A stretch of DNA of 64,000 nt from Dyadobacter sp. NIV53 (lineage in GTDB: Bacteria > Bacteroidota > Bacteroidia > Cytophagales > Spirosomataceae): NCBI RefSeq assembly GCF_019711195.1, contig NZ_CP081299.1:4746501-4810500 (forward strand), in the 5' to 3' direction. The translations under genes were made by a program, and so were the position numbers. This document shows positions 24,916-33,469 of this stretch, piece after piece; positions within the stretch are counted from its first letter, which is position 1; every line of letters begins with the position of its first letter. A model generated the notes under the pieces. That model was not told the origin of the DNA. It made no database searches and saw only the letters and a list, made by a program, of their open reading frames with translations.

Positions 24916-27900
24916 ATGAGTTCTATTTCACAAACCAGCATTTCCCGGCCTGTATTGGCCGGGGTAATGTCCATACTGCTTATACTTTTCGGGATCGTGG
25001 GTTACACATTCCTTGGTACCAGAGAATATCCTGTAACCGATTCACCGATTGTAATGGTTACAACGGTTTATCCCGGAGCCAGCGCAGATATTATTGCATC
25101 ACAAGTAACCAAGCCACTGGAAGAAGCAATAGCCGAAGCAAACGGAATCCGTTCTGTATCATCAACTTCCCGCGAACAGGTTAGTATTATCACCGTAGAA
25201 TTTGAGTTAAATGCCGACCTTGAAGCGGCTGCAAATGACGTACGCGATAAAGTTTCCAAATCCCGTCAGCAATTGCCAACGGACATTGAACCAACTATCG
25301 TTGAAAAAGCCGGACCGGCAGATTTCCTTGTTTTCCTGACAGTTCAGAGCAAAACAAAAAGTCTGGAAGATGTGACGGATTTTGTTAATATCAATGTAAA
25401 AGAAAAACTGCAATCCATTCCCGGAGTACGTCTGGTAGATTCTTATGCAGGCCGGAAACGTGCCATGCGTTTGAGAATGGACCCGGTAAAACTGGCCGCC
25501 TATGGGCTAACTCCGATTGATATTCAGAACGCTCTGCAAAAAGAAAATGTGGATTTGCCAAGCGGACGTATTGAAGGACAGAATACAGAAGTAACATTGA
25601 GGACGCAGGGAAGACTGGTCACAGAAGATGATTTTAACAATATGATCCTTCGTGAAAGTAATGGTGCAATTGTACGTTTCAAAGATGTTGGAGAAGCCAT
25701 TATGTCTTCACAAAATGAGCGGACTGCCATGATCATTTACAATGGAAAAACAGCAGATTATGGGGTTGCGACGGGTATAAATCCTCAGCGTGGTGCCAAT
25801 TCCCTGGCCATTGTGGATGAGTTTAAAAAGCGTTTTGACGAAATACAAAAAACAGCTCCAAAAGAATATGAACTTGCTTTGGGAAAAGACTTTACAGTAC
25901 CGGTAAGGAATTCGTTATCAGAAGTGGAGGAAACTTTATTACTTGCTTTTGCACTCGTTTCACTCATCATTTTCATCTTTCTCCGCGACTGGCGTAGTAC
26001 AATTATTCCATTGGTTGCCATTCCGGTTTCGATTATTTCGGCCTTTTTCATCATGTATATTGCCGGATTTTCTATCAATGTACTGACGCTTTTGGGATTG
26101 GTTTTAGCAATCGGGCTCGTTGTGGATGATGCGATTATTGTTCTGGAAAATATTTACAGCAAGGTGGAAAAAGGCATGTCACCCGTAATGGCGGCGCGGC
26201 AGGGTTCCGCTGAAATTTATTTTGCCGTTATATCTACCACGATCACATTGGTAGCCGTGTTTCTTCCGATCTTGTTTTTAGGAGGTTTAACCGGACGATT
26301 GTTTAAAGAATTTGCGATCGTTGTTGCTGGTTCAGTTACCATTTCAGCTTTCGTGGCACTTACCCTGACGCCGATGATGAGTGCTTATTTACTCAAATCC
26401 GGCACTTCTCATAACTGGCTTTACAAGAAAACAGAACCGTATTTTATCAAATTGAATGATGCATACGGACGTTCTCTGGCCGCATTTATGAAAGTCCGCT
26501 GGCTTGGATTTGTATTGCTTGCCGTTTCGTTCGGTGTTGCATACTGGCTTGCTCCCAAGCTGCCTTCTGAACTTGCACCTTTGGAAGACCGGTCTATGAT
26601 CGGCCTGGCTGTAATTGCTCCTGAGGGAACATCCTATGAAAGTATGGAACAGAGTATGAAAGAGATCGGGAATTATGTCAGTGATTCTATTCCTGATCTC
26701 AATGCAGAACGTACCTATACAGCCATTGCAGCAGCTGGTGGAACATTAGCACAGCCGGTTAACGGAGGTTTTCAGTGGATATTTTTAAAAGAACCAAAAG
26801 ACCGTACGAGCGGATTATCACAGCAACAGATATTTATGAAACTGGTGGCTGCTTCCGGCCGGTTCAGGAATGTGCTTATCATTCCGGTTCAAACGCCAAC
26901 AATCGGTGGATATGGAAATTCACAACCCGTTCAATACGTGGTTCAGGCACCAGGTTTAAAAGAACTGATTAATGTGATGCCAAAATTAATGGCTCAGGTT
27001 GGAAGTAATCCGAAACTGAACTTTGCAGATGCCGATTTTAAAGTAAACAGGCCAGAGATCAGTATTTCAATAGACCGCCAGCGTGCTGCACAGTTGGGTA
27101 TTTCAACACAATCGATCGGGCAGACTTTACAGCTTGCACTAAGCAGCAGGAGATACGGATATTTTATTCATAATGATAGGCAGTACGAAGTAATTGGACA
27201 ACTGGACCGTAAAGACCGTTCAGCTCCTTACGATTTGCGTTCGCTTTATCTAAAATCAGGAAGTGGTGAAATGGTGTCACTGGACAATCTTACAAAATTG
27301 AATGAAGGGATAAGTCCTCCTGCTATTTATCGGTATAATCAATCTTACAGTGCAACGATTTCTGCGACGCCGGCTGCCGGCGTAAGCCTGGGAGAAGCGA
27401 TCAAAGAGCTGGATAAAATTACGGTGAAGGAACTTCCAAAAGGATTCAGCACGTCGCTTGCAGGACAGAGCCGCGATTATTCCGAAAGCAGTGAAAGTCT
27501 GGTTTTTGCATTTATTTTCGCCATTGTACTCATATATCTGGTTCTGGCTGCACAGTTTGAAAGTCTGATTGATCCGTTTATCATTTTGCTTACCGTTCCA
27601 ATGGCGCTGACGGGTGCATTGTTAAGCCTTTGGTTCACAGAGCAAACGATCAATATTTTCAGCCAGATCGGTATCATTATGCTCATAGGGCTGATCACTA
27701 AAAACGGTATCCTGATTGTAGAATTTGCCAACCAAAGCAAAGAAGAAGGAAGTAGTATTATTGAGGCTGCAAAAATTGCTGCGGTATCGCGTTTCCGGCC
27801 AATTTTAATGACAACTCTGGCGATGATCTTCGGGACATTACCAATTGCATTGTCCCTCGGAACCTCATCCGGAAGCCGTCAGTCACTGGGAATTGTTGTG

Positions 27901-28035
27901 GTCGGTGGCCTGATCTTCGCCGGGATTTTAACGCTTTATGTAATTCCAGCCATTTATTCTTATTTCTCACGACCATTTAAAGGCCATTTGAAAGAGGACG
28001 AAAATCCGCTGGTTGAAGAGCTTGTACACCATTAG
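24916..28035 (+). CDS. RND efflux permease (HAE1/AcrB type), 1039 aa
   Basis: I take ATG 24916 (MSSISQTSISRPVLAGVMS), since the frame's earlier start at 24802 overlaps the adaptor and adds 38 residues that lack an RND-like N-terminus. It is a proton-driven inner-membrane transporter with 12 membrane helices and two large periplasmic loops. Visible signatures: REYPVTDSPIV and VYPGASADIIASQVT near the N-terminus, the TM4 segment GLVLAIGLVVDDAIIVLENI with the proton-relay DD pair, and the TM10-11 region IGLITKNGILIVEFANQ with Lys. Length is normal. Substrates are not readable. Downstream is a hairpin repeat and then TolC. Confidence 0.93.
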   Translation: MSSISQTSISRPVLAGVMSILLILFGIVGYTFLGTREYPVTDSPIVMVTTVYPGASADIIASQVTKPLEEAIAEANGIRSVSSTSREQVSIITVEFELNADLEAAANDVRDKVSKSRQQLPTDIEPTIVEKAGPADFLVFLTVQSKTKSLEDVTDFVNINVKEKLQSIPGVRLVDSYAGRKRAMRLRMDPVKLAAYGLTPIDIQNALQKENVDLPSGRIEGQNTEVTLRTQGRLVTEDDFNNMILRESNGAIVRFKDVGEAIMSSQNERTAMIIYNGKTADYGVATGINPQRGANSLAIVDEFKKRFDEIQKTAPKEYELALGKDFTVPVRNSLSEVEETLLLAFALVSLIIFIFLRDWRSTIIPLVAIPVSIISAFFIMYIAGFSINVLTLLGLVLAIGLVVDDAIIVLENIYSKVEKGMSPVMAARQGSAEIYFAVISTTITLVAVFLPILFLGGLTGRLFKEFAIVVAGSVTISAFVALTLTPMMSAYLLKSGTSHNWLYKKTEPYFIKLNDAYGRSLAAFMKVRWLGFVLLAVSFGVAYWLAPKLPSELAPLEDRSMIGLAVIAPEGTSYESMEQSMKEIGNYVSDSIPDLNAERTYTAIAAAGGTLAQPVNGGFQWIFLKEPKDRTSGLSQQQIFMKLVAASGRFRNVLIIPVQTPTIGGYGNSQPVQYVVQAPGLKELINVMPKLMAQVGSNPKLNFADADFKVNRPEISISIDRQRAAQLGISTQSIGQTLQLALSSRRYGYFIHNDRQYEVIGQLDRKDRSAPYDLRSLYLKSGSGEMVSLDNLTKLNEGISPPAIYRYNQSYSATISATPAAGVSLGEAIKELDKITVKELPKGFSTSLAGQSRDYSESSESLVFAFIFAIVLIYLVLAAQFESLIDPFIILLTVPMALTGALLSLWFTEQTINIFSQIGIIMLIGLITKNGILIVEFANQSKEEGSSIIEAAKIAAVSRFRPILMTTLAMIFGTLPIALSLGTSSGSRQSLGIVVVGGLIFAGILTLYVIPAIYSYFSRPFKGHLKEDENPLVEELVHH

Positions 28036-28043
28036 CAGTTTAT

Positions 28044-28145
28044 AGACTTTCCAGGACTAGGCGTCCCCGACTAGGCGTCCCCGACTGGCGTCCGCGACTG
28101 GGCGTATCAGACAAGGCATATCCGACTTTAAAACCTGGAAAGTCT
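28044..28145. repeat. Hairpin-bounded repeat with five degenerate 14-bp units
   Basis: AGACTTTCCAGG (28044-28055) and CCTGGAAAGTCT (28134-28145) are exact 12-bp arms. Between them, units start at 28055, 28069, 28083, 28096 and 28110: GACTAGGCGTCCCC twice, then three diverging versions, each opening GAC. It lies inside the efflux operon, between permease and TolC. It is the largest member of the family seen at 6655-6729 and 7681-7717. Confidence 0.8.
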
Positions 28146-28164
28146 TCAGTAACAAAAAATCAAA

Positions 28165-28186
28165 GTCCCGTTAGGGACGCAACATT
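28165..28186. repeat. Palindromic repeat before the TolC gene
   Basis: GTCCC-GTTA-GGGAC (28165-28178) followed by GCAACATT. It belongs to the variable-stem, CGCAACAT-edge family (3253, 56849). The TolC ATG follows at 28194. Confidence 0.55.
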
Positions 28187-28193
28187 ACAAATC

Positions 28194-29546
28194 ATGAAAA
28201 ATCATATTCAAAATATTCTCACAAAAGTCTTATGGCTGGCCATTCTGGCTATAATTCCAATTATTACCAATGCCCAAAATCAATCGCTTTCTTTAAAACA
28301 AGCCATAGCACAAGCGAAAGTCCATAACCGCGACTTACGAATTGACTCGTTGAATATTTCAAAATCCAGGCAGCAAACTGAAATAACCAAAGGTTTACTT
28401 TTACCAAGTGTAAGTCTAACCGGACAGTTTCAGCGCTATTTGCAACGCCCTGTTTTCTTTGGATTGAATTCCAGTTCAACATCGGAAGGTGTAGGTTATG
28501 CCCGGTTTGGCGGACAGGAAATCACCGGTGCACAGGTTACTTTGGCTCAGCCTCTATACAATTCAGGGACAAAACATGAAATCCAGAGACGGAAACTATT
28601 GGAAAAACAAAGCCAGTTATCTTATCAGGAGCGGGAAGTGGATGTTGTGGCCAGAGTTAAGCAAAATTATGTGCAGTTACTGGTTTTGCAGGAAAGGCTT
28701 AAATTACAAAAAGAGAGCATATTACGTAACAAAAAGGCTTTGGCAGATTCCCGTTCATTACTTGCACAGGGACGTGCGCTTCGGGTAGATACCTTACGGG
28801 CTTATACTTCGGTGAAAAACCTGGAACCGGATGTTTTACGCTTAACTTATGCTTTGCAGATCAGTCAGCAGCAATTGAGTGTACTGATTGGAAATGAAGC
28901 CGAAACCGAACTGTTTTTGTCTGACTCCCTGCAATTTAACCCTGCCGAAACCGTCCCTGTGGAAGATGGTATTTTTACAACATCTCTTCGCAGGCCTGAT
29001 TTCCAGATTCTTACTTTGAACAAAGAGATCAATGATAAAGAAATTGAGTTGTACAAATCAGCACGCAGGCCGGTTGTAAGTTTTATCAGCCAGTATCAGC
29101 TGCAAACCCAAACAAACAAATTCAGGTTTGATCATGCAGGATGGCCACCCGTTTTTTATGCAGGCGTCCAGTTTGCTATTCCGTTATTCAGCGGTATGCA
29201 GAATGTGAACAAAATCGCATTGGGTAAAATCGAAAGACTGCAAACAGATATGATTTATCAAAATGCGCAGGAACAGCTCAAAACAGAAGTAAGGCAAGTT
29301 GTAGCAAGTCTCTACGAAACTTCACAACGTATCAAAACCCAGCAAAATGTTTCTGAAACAGCAGAATTGAGTTACTCAATTACCAAATACCGCTATGAAA
29401 AAGGTGTGGCATCAAGACTGGAATTAATAGACTCCGAATTCGCACTGACAACAGCAAAATCCAATTATCTGGAAGCAGTTTATGATTATTTGTCTTCAAA
29501 AATTGAACTGGACAGGACAATGGGGAAAGTAGAGGAGGGGTTGTAG
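28194..29546 (+). CDS. TolC-family outer-membrane efflux protein, 450 aa
   Basis: Signal sequence at about 1-27 ending TNAQ. Two OEP repeats follow, each with a beta-hairpin and long coiled helices: SLKQAIAQAKVHNRDLRIDSL and the YNSGTKHEIQRRKLLEKQSQ region in the first half, and RRPDFQILTLNKEINDKEIEL with YRYEKGVASRLELIDSEFAL in the second. It forms the outer-membrane duct of the pump encoded by the two genes before it. Length fits the family. Confidence 0.92.
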   Translation: MKNHIQNILTKVLWLAILAIIPIITNAQNQSLSLKQAIAQAKVHNRDLRIDSLNISKSRQQTEITKGLLLPSVSLTGQFQRYLQRPVFFGLNSSSTSEGVGYARFGGQEITGAQVTLAQPLYNSGTKHEIQRRKLLEKQSQLSYQEREVDVVARVKQNYVQLLVLQERLKLQKESILRNKKALADSRSLLAQGRALRVDTLRAYTSVKNLEPDVLRLTYALQISQQQLSVLIGNEAETELFLSDSLQFNPAETVPVEDGIFTTSLRRPDFQILTLNKEINDKEIELYKSARRPVVSFISQYQLQTQTNKFRFDHAGWPPVFYAGVQFAIPLFSGMQNVNKIALGKIERLQTDMIYQNAQEQLKTEVRQVVASLYETSQRIKTQQNVSETAELSYSITKYRYEKGVASRLELIDSEFALTTAKSNYLEAVYDYLSSKIELDRTMGKVEEGL

Positions 29547-29627
29547 GAATATTTGGGAGTCTGCGGCCATTTCAAATACTTCAAACTTTCATTATCTTTC
29601 GAACACAAGGTTAGAAAGAAATAATTC

Positions 29628-30572
29628 ATGAAAAAAATCCTGCCGATAATTTTACTCTCCATTATTTTCATTGGAAGCGTCAACAAATCTATCACTCCAA
29701 AAGAAGGTTTCATCCAGGTAAAAGGTGGCAGGATCTGGTACAAAATAGTAGGGTCAGGAAAAGGTGTCCCGCTTTTACTGATACACGGCGGTCCCGGGAG
29801 CCGGAGCTGTGACGGAATTCCGGGATATTCCACTTTAAGTAATGACCGGCCCGTTATTTTTTATGACCAGCTCGGTTCCGGGCACTCAGACAGGCCGACA
29901 GATACAACACTTTGGCAGTTGCCGCGATTTGTAGACGAAGTTACAGCATTGCGTAAAGAGCTAAATTTGAAAGAATTGCATATTCTGGGAAGTTCCTGGG
30001 GCGGCACTGTTGCTGTGGAATATATGGTTACACAACAACCAAAAGGAATTAAATCAGTCATTTTTGCTGGCCCGCTGATCAGTACGTCACGGTGGATGAA
30101 AGATGCACAGATTCTGATTTCACAATTATCACGGCCCGTACAGGATACCATTCAGAAATATGAACAGTTACGGTTGTACGATAATCAGTCATATGTAGCA
30201 GCAACAGATTCATTTAATATCAAATATCTGAGCAGAAAACCAGGGCCAAGGGCTACGGTTACAGATTGTGAAGGAGTGGGGAAATCTAACCGTCAGGTAT
30301 ACCGCTATATGTGGGGCCCAACGGAATTTAATGCTACTGGTACCCTCAAAACTTTTGAAAGAACTGCAAATCTTCACGAAATTAAACAGCCCGTTCTTTT
30401 CGTTACTGGCCAGTACGACGAAGCCAGGCCCGAGACTATGTATGAATTTCAAAAGGAAATTCCAGGGTCAAAAGTGGAAATTATTGCGAATTCAGGACAT
30501 AATAAACTGCGTGATAATCCGGAGCAATATCTTGCTTCGATCCGGAATTTTTTGACTGCAATTGACAAATAA
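29628..30572 (+). CDS. Exported alpha/beta hydrolase, proline iminopeptidase-like (S33), 314 aa
   Basis: Signal peptide MKKILPIILLSIIFIGSVN, so probably periplasmic. The S33 signature is plain: HGGPGSRS near 52-59, FYDQLGSGHSDRP (about 84-96), the nucleophile elbow GSSWGG at about 123-128, acid in TGQYDEARPE and catalytic His in NSGHNKLRDNPE near the end. Such enzymes release N-terminal proline or act on peptide esters. It is a lone plus-strand gene that converges on the LytTR regulator gene. Confidence 0.87.
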   Translation: MKKILPIILLSIIFIGSVNKSITPKEGFIQVKGGRIWYKIVGSGKGVPLLLIHGGPGSRSCDGIPGYSTLSNDRPVIFYDQLGSGHSDRPTDTTLWQLPRFVDEVTALRKELNLKELHILGSSWGGTVAVEYMVTQQPKGIKSVIFAGPLISTSRWMKDAQILISQLSRPVQDTIQKYEQLRLYDNQSYVAATDSFNIKYLSRKPGPRATVTDCEGVGKSNRQVYRYMWGPTEFNATGTLKTFERTANLHEIKQPVLFVTGQYDEARPETMYEFQKEIPGSKVEIIANSGHNKLRDNPEQYLASIRNFLTAIDK

Positions 30573-30590
30573 CCTAAAAAAAGACCGGGT

Positions 30591-31304
30591 TTATCTATTT
30601 AAAAATTTTTCTACTTCTTCTTTATAATTCCTTCCAATCGGAATCTGATGTTCATTCAGTACAATCCTGTTGTTTCTTTCAATCCGCGTGATTTTAGGAA
30701 CGGATACTATAAATGATTTATGAACTCTGATAAAACTGCTTTTTGGAAAAATATCCAGCATGGCTTTGATAGAACCTTTTAATACAATTTTTGAAGAAAG
30801 GGTATAAATGATCGCGTAATCTTTAAGGCCCTGAATATGCGTCACTTCATCAAATTGTAGCTTTATCCGTTGAACACCACTTTTAACAAAAACAGAGCCG
30901 GAAACTACTTCCGGGGAATTGTCATCAATATTGGTGTTCTGATCTTTCAAAAGCAGGAATTCATGAATCTTTTCGATAGCGTGCAGGAACCGGCTGAATG
31001 AAATCGGTTTAAGCAGGAAATCAATAACGCCCAGCTCAAAACCTTCAAAGGCATAATCGCGGTAGGCAGTGGTAAATACAGTCAGCGGCGGCTCAGGTAA
31101 CGATTTTAAAAATTCAATTCCGGTCATTCCAGGCATTTCAATATCCAGAAAAAGCACATCGGCTTCATGCGCCTGAAAGTAAAATCGGGCTTCGCGGGCA
31201 TTACTGAACTGGATGACAGACGTGACAGAATCATGCTTTGTCAAATAGCCTTCCAGCACTTCGCGTGCGAGTGGTTCATCGTCGACAATTACACATCTGA
31301 GCAT
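30591..31304 (-). CDS. LytTR-family response regulator, 237 aa
   Basis: Receiver domain (about 1-120) with D8/D9 and phospho-acceptor Asp54 in VLFLDIEMPGM, the conserved Lys in FLLKPISF, then a LytTR DNA-binding domain (about 135-237: FVKSGVQRIKLQFDEVTHIQGLK region and FIRVHKSFIV, ending IPIGRNYKEEVEKFL). It is encoded 73 bp after its likely kinase on the same strand. The plus-strand genes that diverge from this pair at 32744 and 33470 are plausible targets by position only. Confidence 0.93.
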   Translation of the reverse strand: MLRCVIVDDEPLAREVLEGYLTKHDSVTSVIQFSNAREARFYFQAHEADVLFLDIEMPGMTGIEFLKSLPEPPLTVFTTAYRDYAFEGFELGVIDFLLKPISFSRFLHAIEKIHEFLLLKDQNTNIDDNSPEVVSGSVFVKSGVQRIKLQFDEVTHIQGLKDYAIIYTLSSKIVLKGSIKAMLDIFPKSSFIRVHKSFIVSVPKITRIERNNRIVLNEHQIPIGRNYKEEVEKFLNR

Positions 31305-31377
31305 GAATTATGATTTTCAATTTTTCTTTTATTTTACAAACAATTAACAAATCAAGGTTGCCATATCAAAGTTAAAC

Positions 31378-32436
31378 TTAGTTTGTTAAGTCAATCTGAA
31401 GATCAGCCACAAACGAATTTCCTTTGTCGTTAATAGTCAGATTGTATTTTGCCGGATAAAGTAATTCCAGGCGTTTTTTTAAATTATCCAGTCCAATCCC
31501 GCCTTTTTCCTGCTTTTCTGGCATTTCCGGTTTGCTGTTTTCTACATTCAGTTTGATCAAAGATTTATTTATTTGAAGGTCACCATGCAGCCATGCGTTA
31601 TCTGTTTGCCTGCTTACACCGTGTTTCATTGCATTTTCCACAAGTGGTAAAAGAAGAAATGGTGCAATTTCCTGGCCATTTATTTCACCTGAAACTTTAA
31701 GACTAATATCGGAATGATCTCCAAAACGCAGTTTTTCTAACGAAATGTAAGTATCCAGATAGCTGATTTCCTTTTGCAGTAACACTTTTGAATTATCACT
31801 TTCATAAAGCATATATTCCATCATTTCGGATAATTTCAGCACCACATCCGGCGCCAGATCAGATTTTTTTAATGTCAGTGCATATAGGTTGTTAAGTACA
31901 TTGAACAAAAAATGAGGATTTACCTGCGAACGAAGAAAATTGACTTCGGCCTGCAACTTTTCGACCGTTATTTTTTGCAGGATTCGCTGCTGTTCGTACC
32001 AGTCAATACTCAGTTTGAGTGCCAGCATAAGCCCAAGATACCATAAGGTACTGAAGAAATTATATGACAATGTTTCCACCCAGTCGCTATTGTGCATCGG
32101 GCCGATCACATAACCGTACAGATAAAAATCAAACAGGCTTTGTAACAGCAAATAACCGGTTACCGAAAGTCCTACTGCTGTAAAGTATCGTAAATAGTGT
32201 TTTTTCAGGAGGTATTTTGGCAGAAAATAGTTCAGGTTTAAATAGGCGATCAGTATCAGAAGTAATATTCTGCCTGCTACACAAACCACAAAATAGGGCA
32301 TACTTGCCTTGTAGATCAGGTATCTTTTTTCATAAATAAAAAAACCGGTAATCAAAATCCAGTATAGTGCATGCACCATTGCATATTTCAGGGGCTCCTG
32401 CCTTTTTTGAAAATGGAAGTTTAACGGTTCTGTCAA
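31378..32436 (-). CDS. LytS/YehU-type sensor histidine kinase, 352 aa
   Basis: Four membrane helices in the N-terminal 145 residues (around 24-42, 50-72, 85-108, 125-143), a short coiled linker, then the His_kinase domain with His175 in SQVNPHFLFNVLNNLYAL and a C-terminal ATPase with FLLLPLVENAMKHGVS (N box) and KGGIGLDNLKKRL (G box). No separate sensor domain, so it may sense membrane or transport state. Cotranscribed with the LytTR regulator. Confidence 0.93.
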   Translation of the reverse strand: MTEPLNFHFQKRQEPLKYAMVHALYWILITGFFIYEKRYLIYKASMPYFVVCVAGRILLLILIAYLNLNYFLPKYLLKKHYLRYFTAVGLSVTGYLLLQSLFDFYLYGYVIGPMHNSDWVETLSYNFFSTLWYLGLMLALKLSIDWYEQQRILQKITVEKLQAEVNFLRSQVNPHFLFNVLNNLYALTLKKSDLAPDVVLKLSEMMEYMLYESDNSKVLLQKEISYLDTYISLEKLRFGDHSDISLKVSGEINGQEIAPFLLLPLVENAMKHGVSRQTDNAWLHGDLQINKSLIKLNVENSKPEMPEKQEKGGIGLDNLKKRLELLYPAKYNLTINDKGNSFVADLQIDLTN

Positions 32437-32743
32437 AGAAATCCATTGATTTGAGATTAAAGTAATGCAGTTCTTTAATTTATAAATAATCCCTGAATTT
32501 TGTATCCATGATAAATGAAAACAAAATATTCAGTTCAGTAAAATAATATAGACGAACGACGGAAATAGTAGAGGAATGAAGACTGGAATGCGTTGACGTA
32601 ATATTAAATTGTTGAAATTTGGAATGCATCTTATTTACAATTTGTATCAGTCATCTATTATTATTGCTGTTTGTCTACTAATTTTTGCCGTGTAAAAGTG
32701 ATTTATTTGATTTGTTTAAGCAATAAAATAAATACTGGAAATC
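32437..32743. other. Divergent promoter spacer, 307 bp
   Basis: Lies between the LytS kinase (minus) and the dioxygenase-like gene (plus). AT-rich; it should hold promoters for both directions. I see no repeat, hairpin or additional gene that I can support. Confidence 0.5.
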
Positions 32744-33370
32744 ATGAAGAATCTGATCGCTATTTTGTTGATACTAGGTTGTGCAAACTGCTTTGCCCAA
32801 AGTAAGAAAGTGGGCGGACCGTGTGAAGGATGTGAAGCGATTTATGAAAATACAGTTCCTTTTGAGAAGCTTCCGGCAATCATAAAAATGCCGGAAGTTA
32901 GCTGGGAAGGCAAAAAACCTTTGGGGATAAATGGCATTGTGTACAAAGCCGACGGAAAAACGCCCGCTCCGGATGTTATTCTTTATCTGTACCATACGGA
33001 CGAAACGGGTCACTATCCCAAAAAAGGAGATGAAAAAGGATGGGCCAAACGCCATGGATATCTTCGCGGCTGGCTGAAAACGAATGTAAAGGGTGAGTAC
33101 AAATTTGTAAGCATCCGGCCTGCGCCTTATCCCGGTGCTACTGAACCTGCCCATATTCATATAACTGTAAAGGAGCCAGGTATCAATGAATATTATATTG
33201 ATGAATTCCTGTTCTCCGACGACCCGTTACTTACCTCTGAAAAACGCTCCAAGCTGGAAAACCGGGGCGGAAGCGGGATTATACAGATAATCGACGTAGG
33301 CAATATGTATAAAGGCGAGCGGAATATCTATTTAGGAAAAAATATTCCTGATTATCCATTGCAAAAATAG
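32744..33370 (+). CDS. Exported intradiol-dioxygenase-like protein, 208 aa
   Basis: Signal peptide MKNLIAILLILGCANCFAQ. The intradiol ring-cleavage dioxygenase fold is recognisable: GINGIVYKADGKTPAPDVILYLYHTDETGHYP (first Tyr ligand region), then GYLRGWLKTNVKGEYKFVSI, RPAPYPG, and AHIHITVKEPG, where the paired His would complete a Tyr-Tyr-His-His iron site. Export is unusual for catechol dioxygenases of degradative pathways but common for secreted members; aromatic substrate is not shown. Possibly paired with the outer-membrane protein 100 bp downstream. Confidence 0.82.
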   Translation: MKNLIAILLILGCANCFAQSKKVGGPCEGCEAIYENTVPFEKLPAIIKMPEVSWEGKKPLGINGIVYKADGKTPAPDVILYLYHTDETGHYPKKGDEKGWAKRHGYLRGWLKTNVKGEYKFVSIRPAPYPGATEPAHIHITVKEPGINEYYIDEFLFSDDPLLTSEKRSKLENRGGSGIIQIIDVGNMYKGERNIYLGKNIPDYPLQK

Positions 33371-33469
33371 CCTCCAGTAATCGCATTTACTGCCCCTTTC
33401 ATTTTGTATGGAAGGTGGAAAGCCATTTCCGGATTACATCGTTATACTTCATTTTTTTCTGTAAACAAC

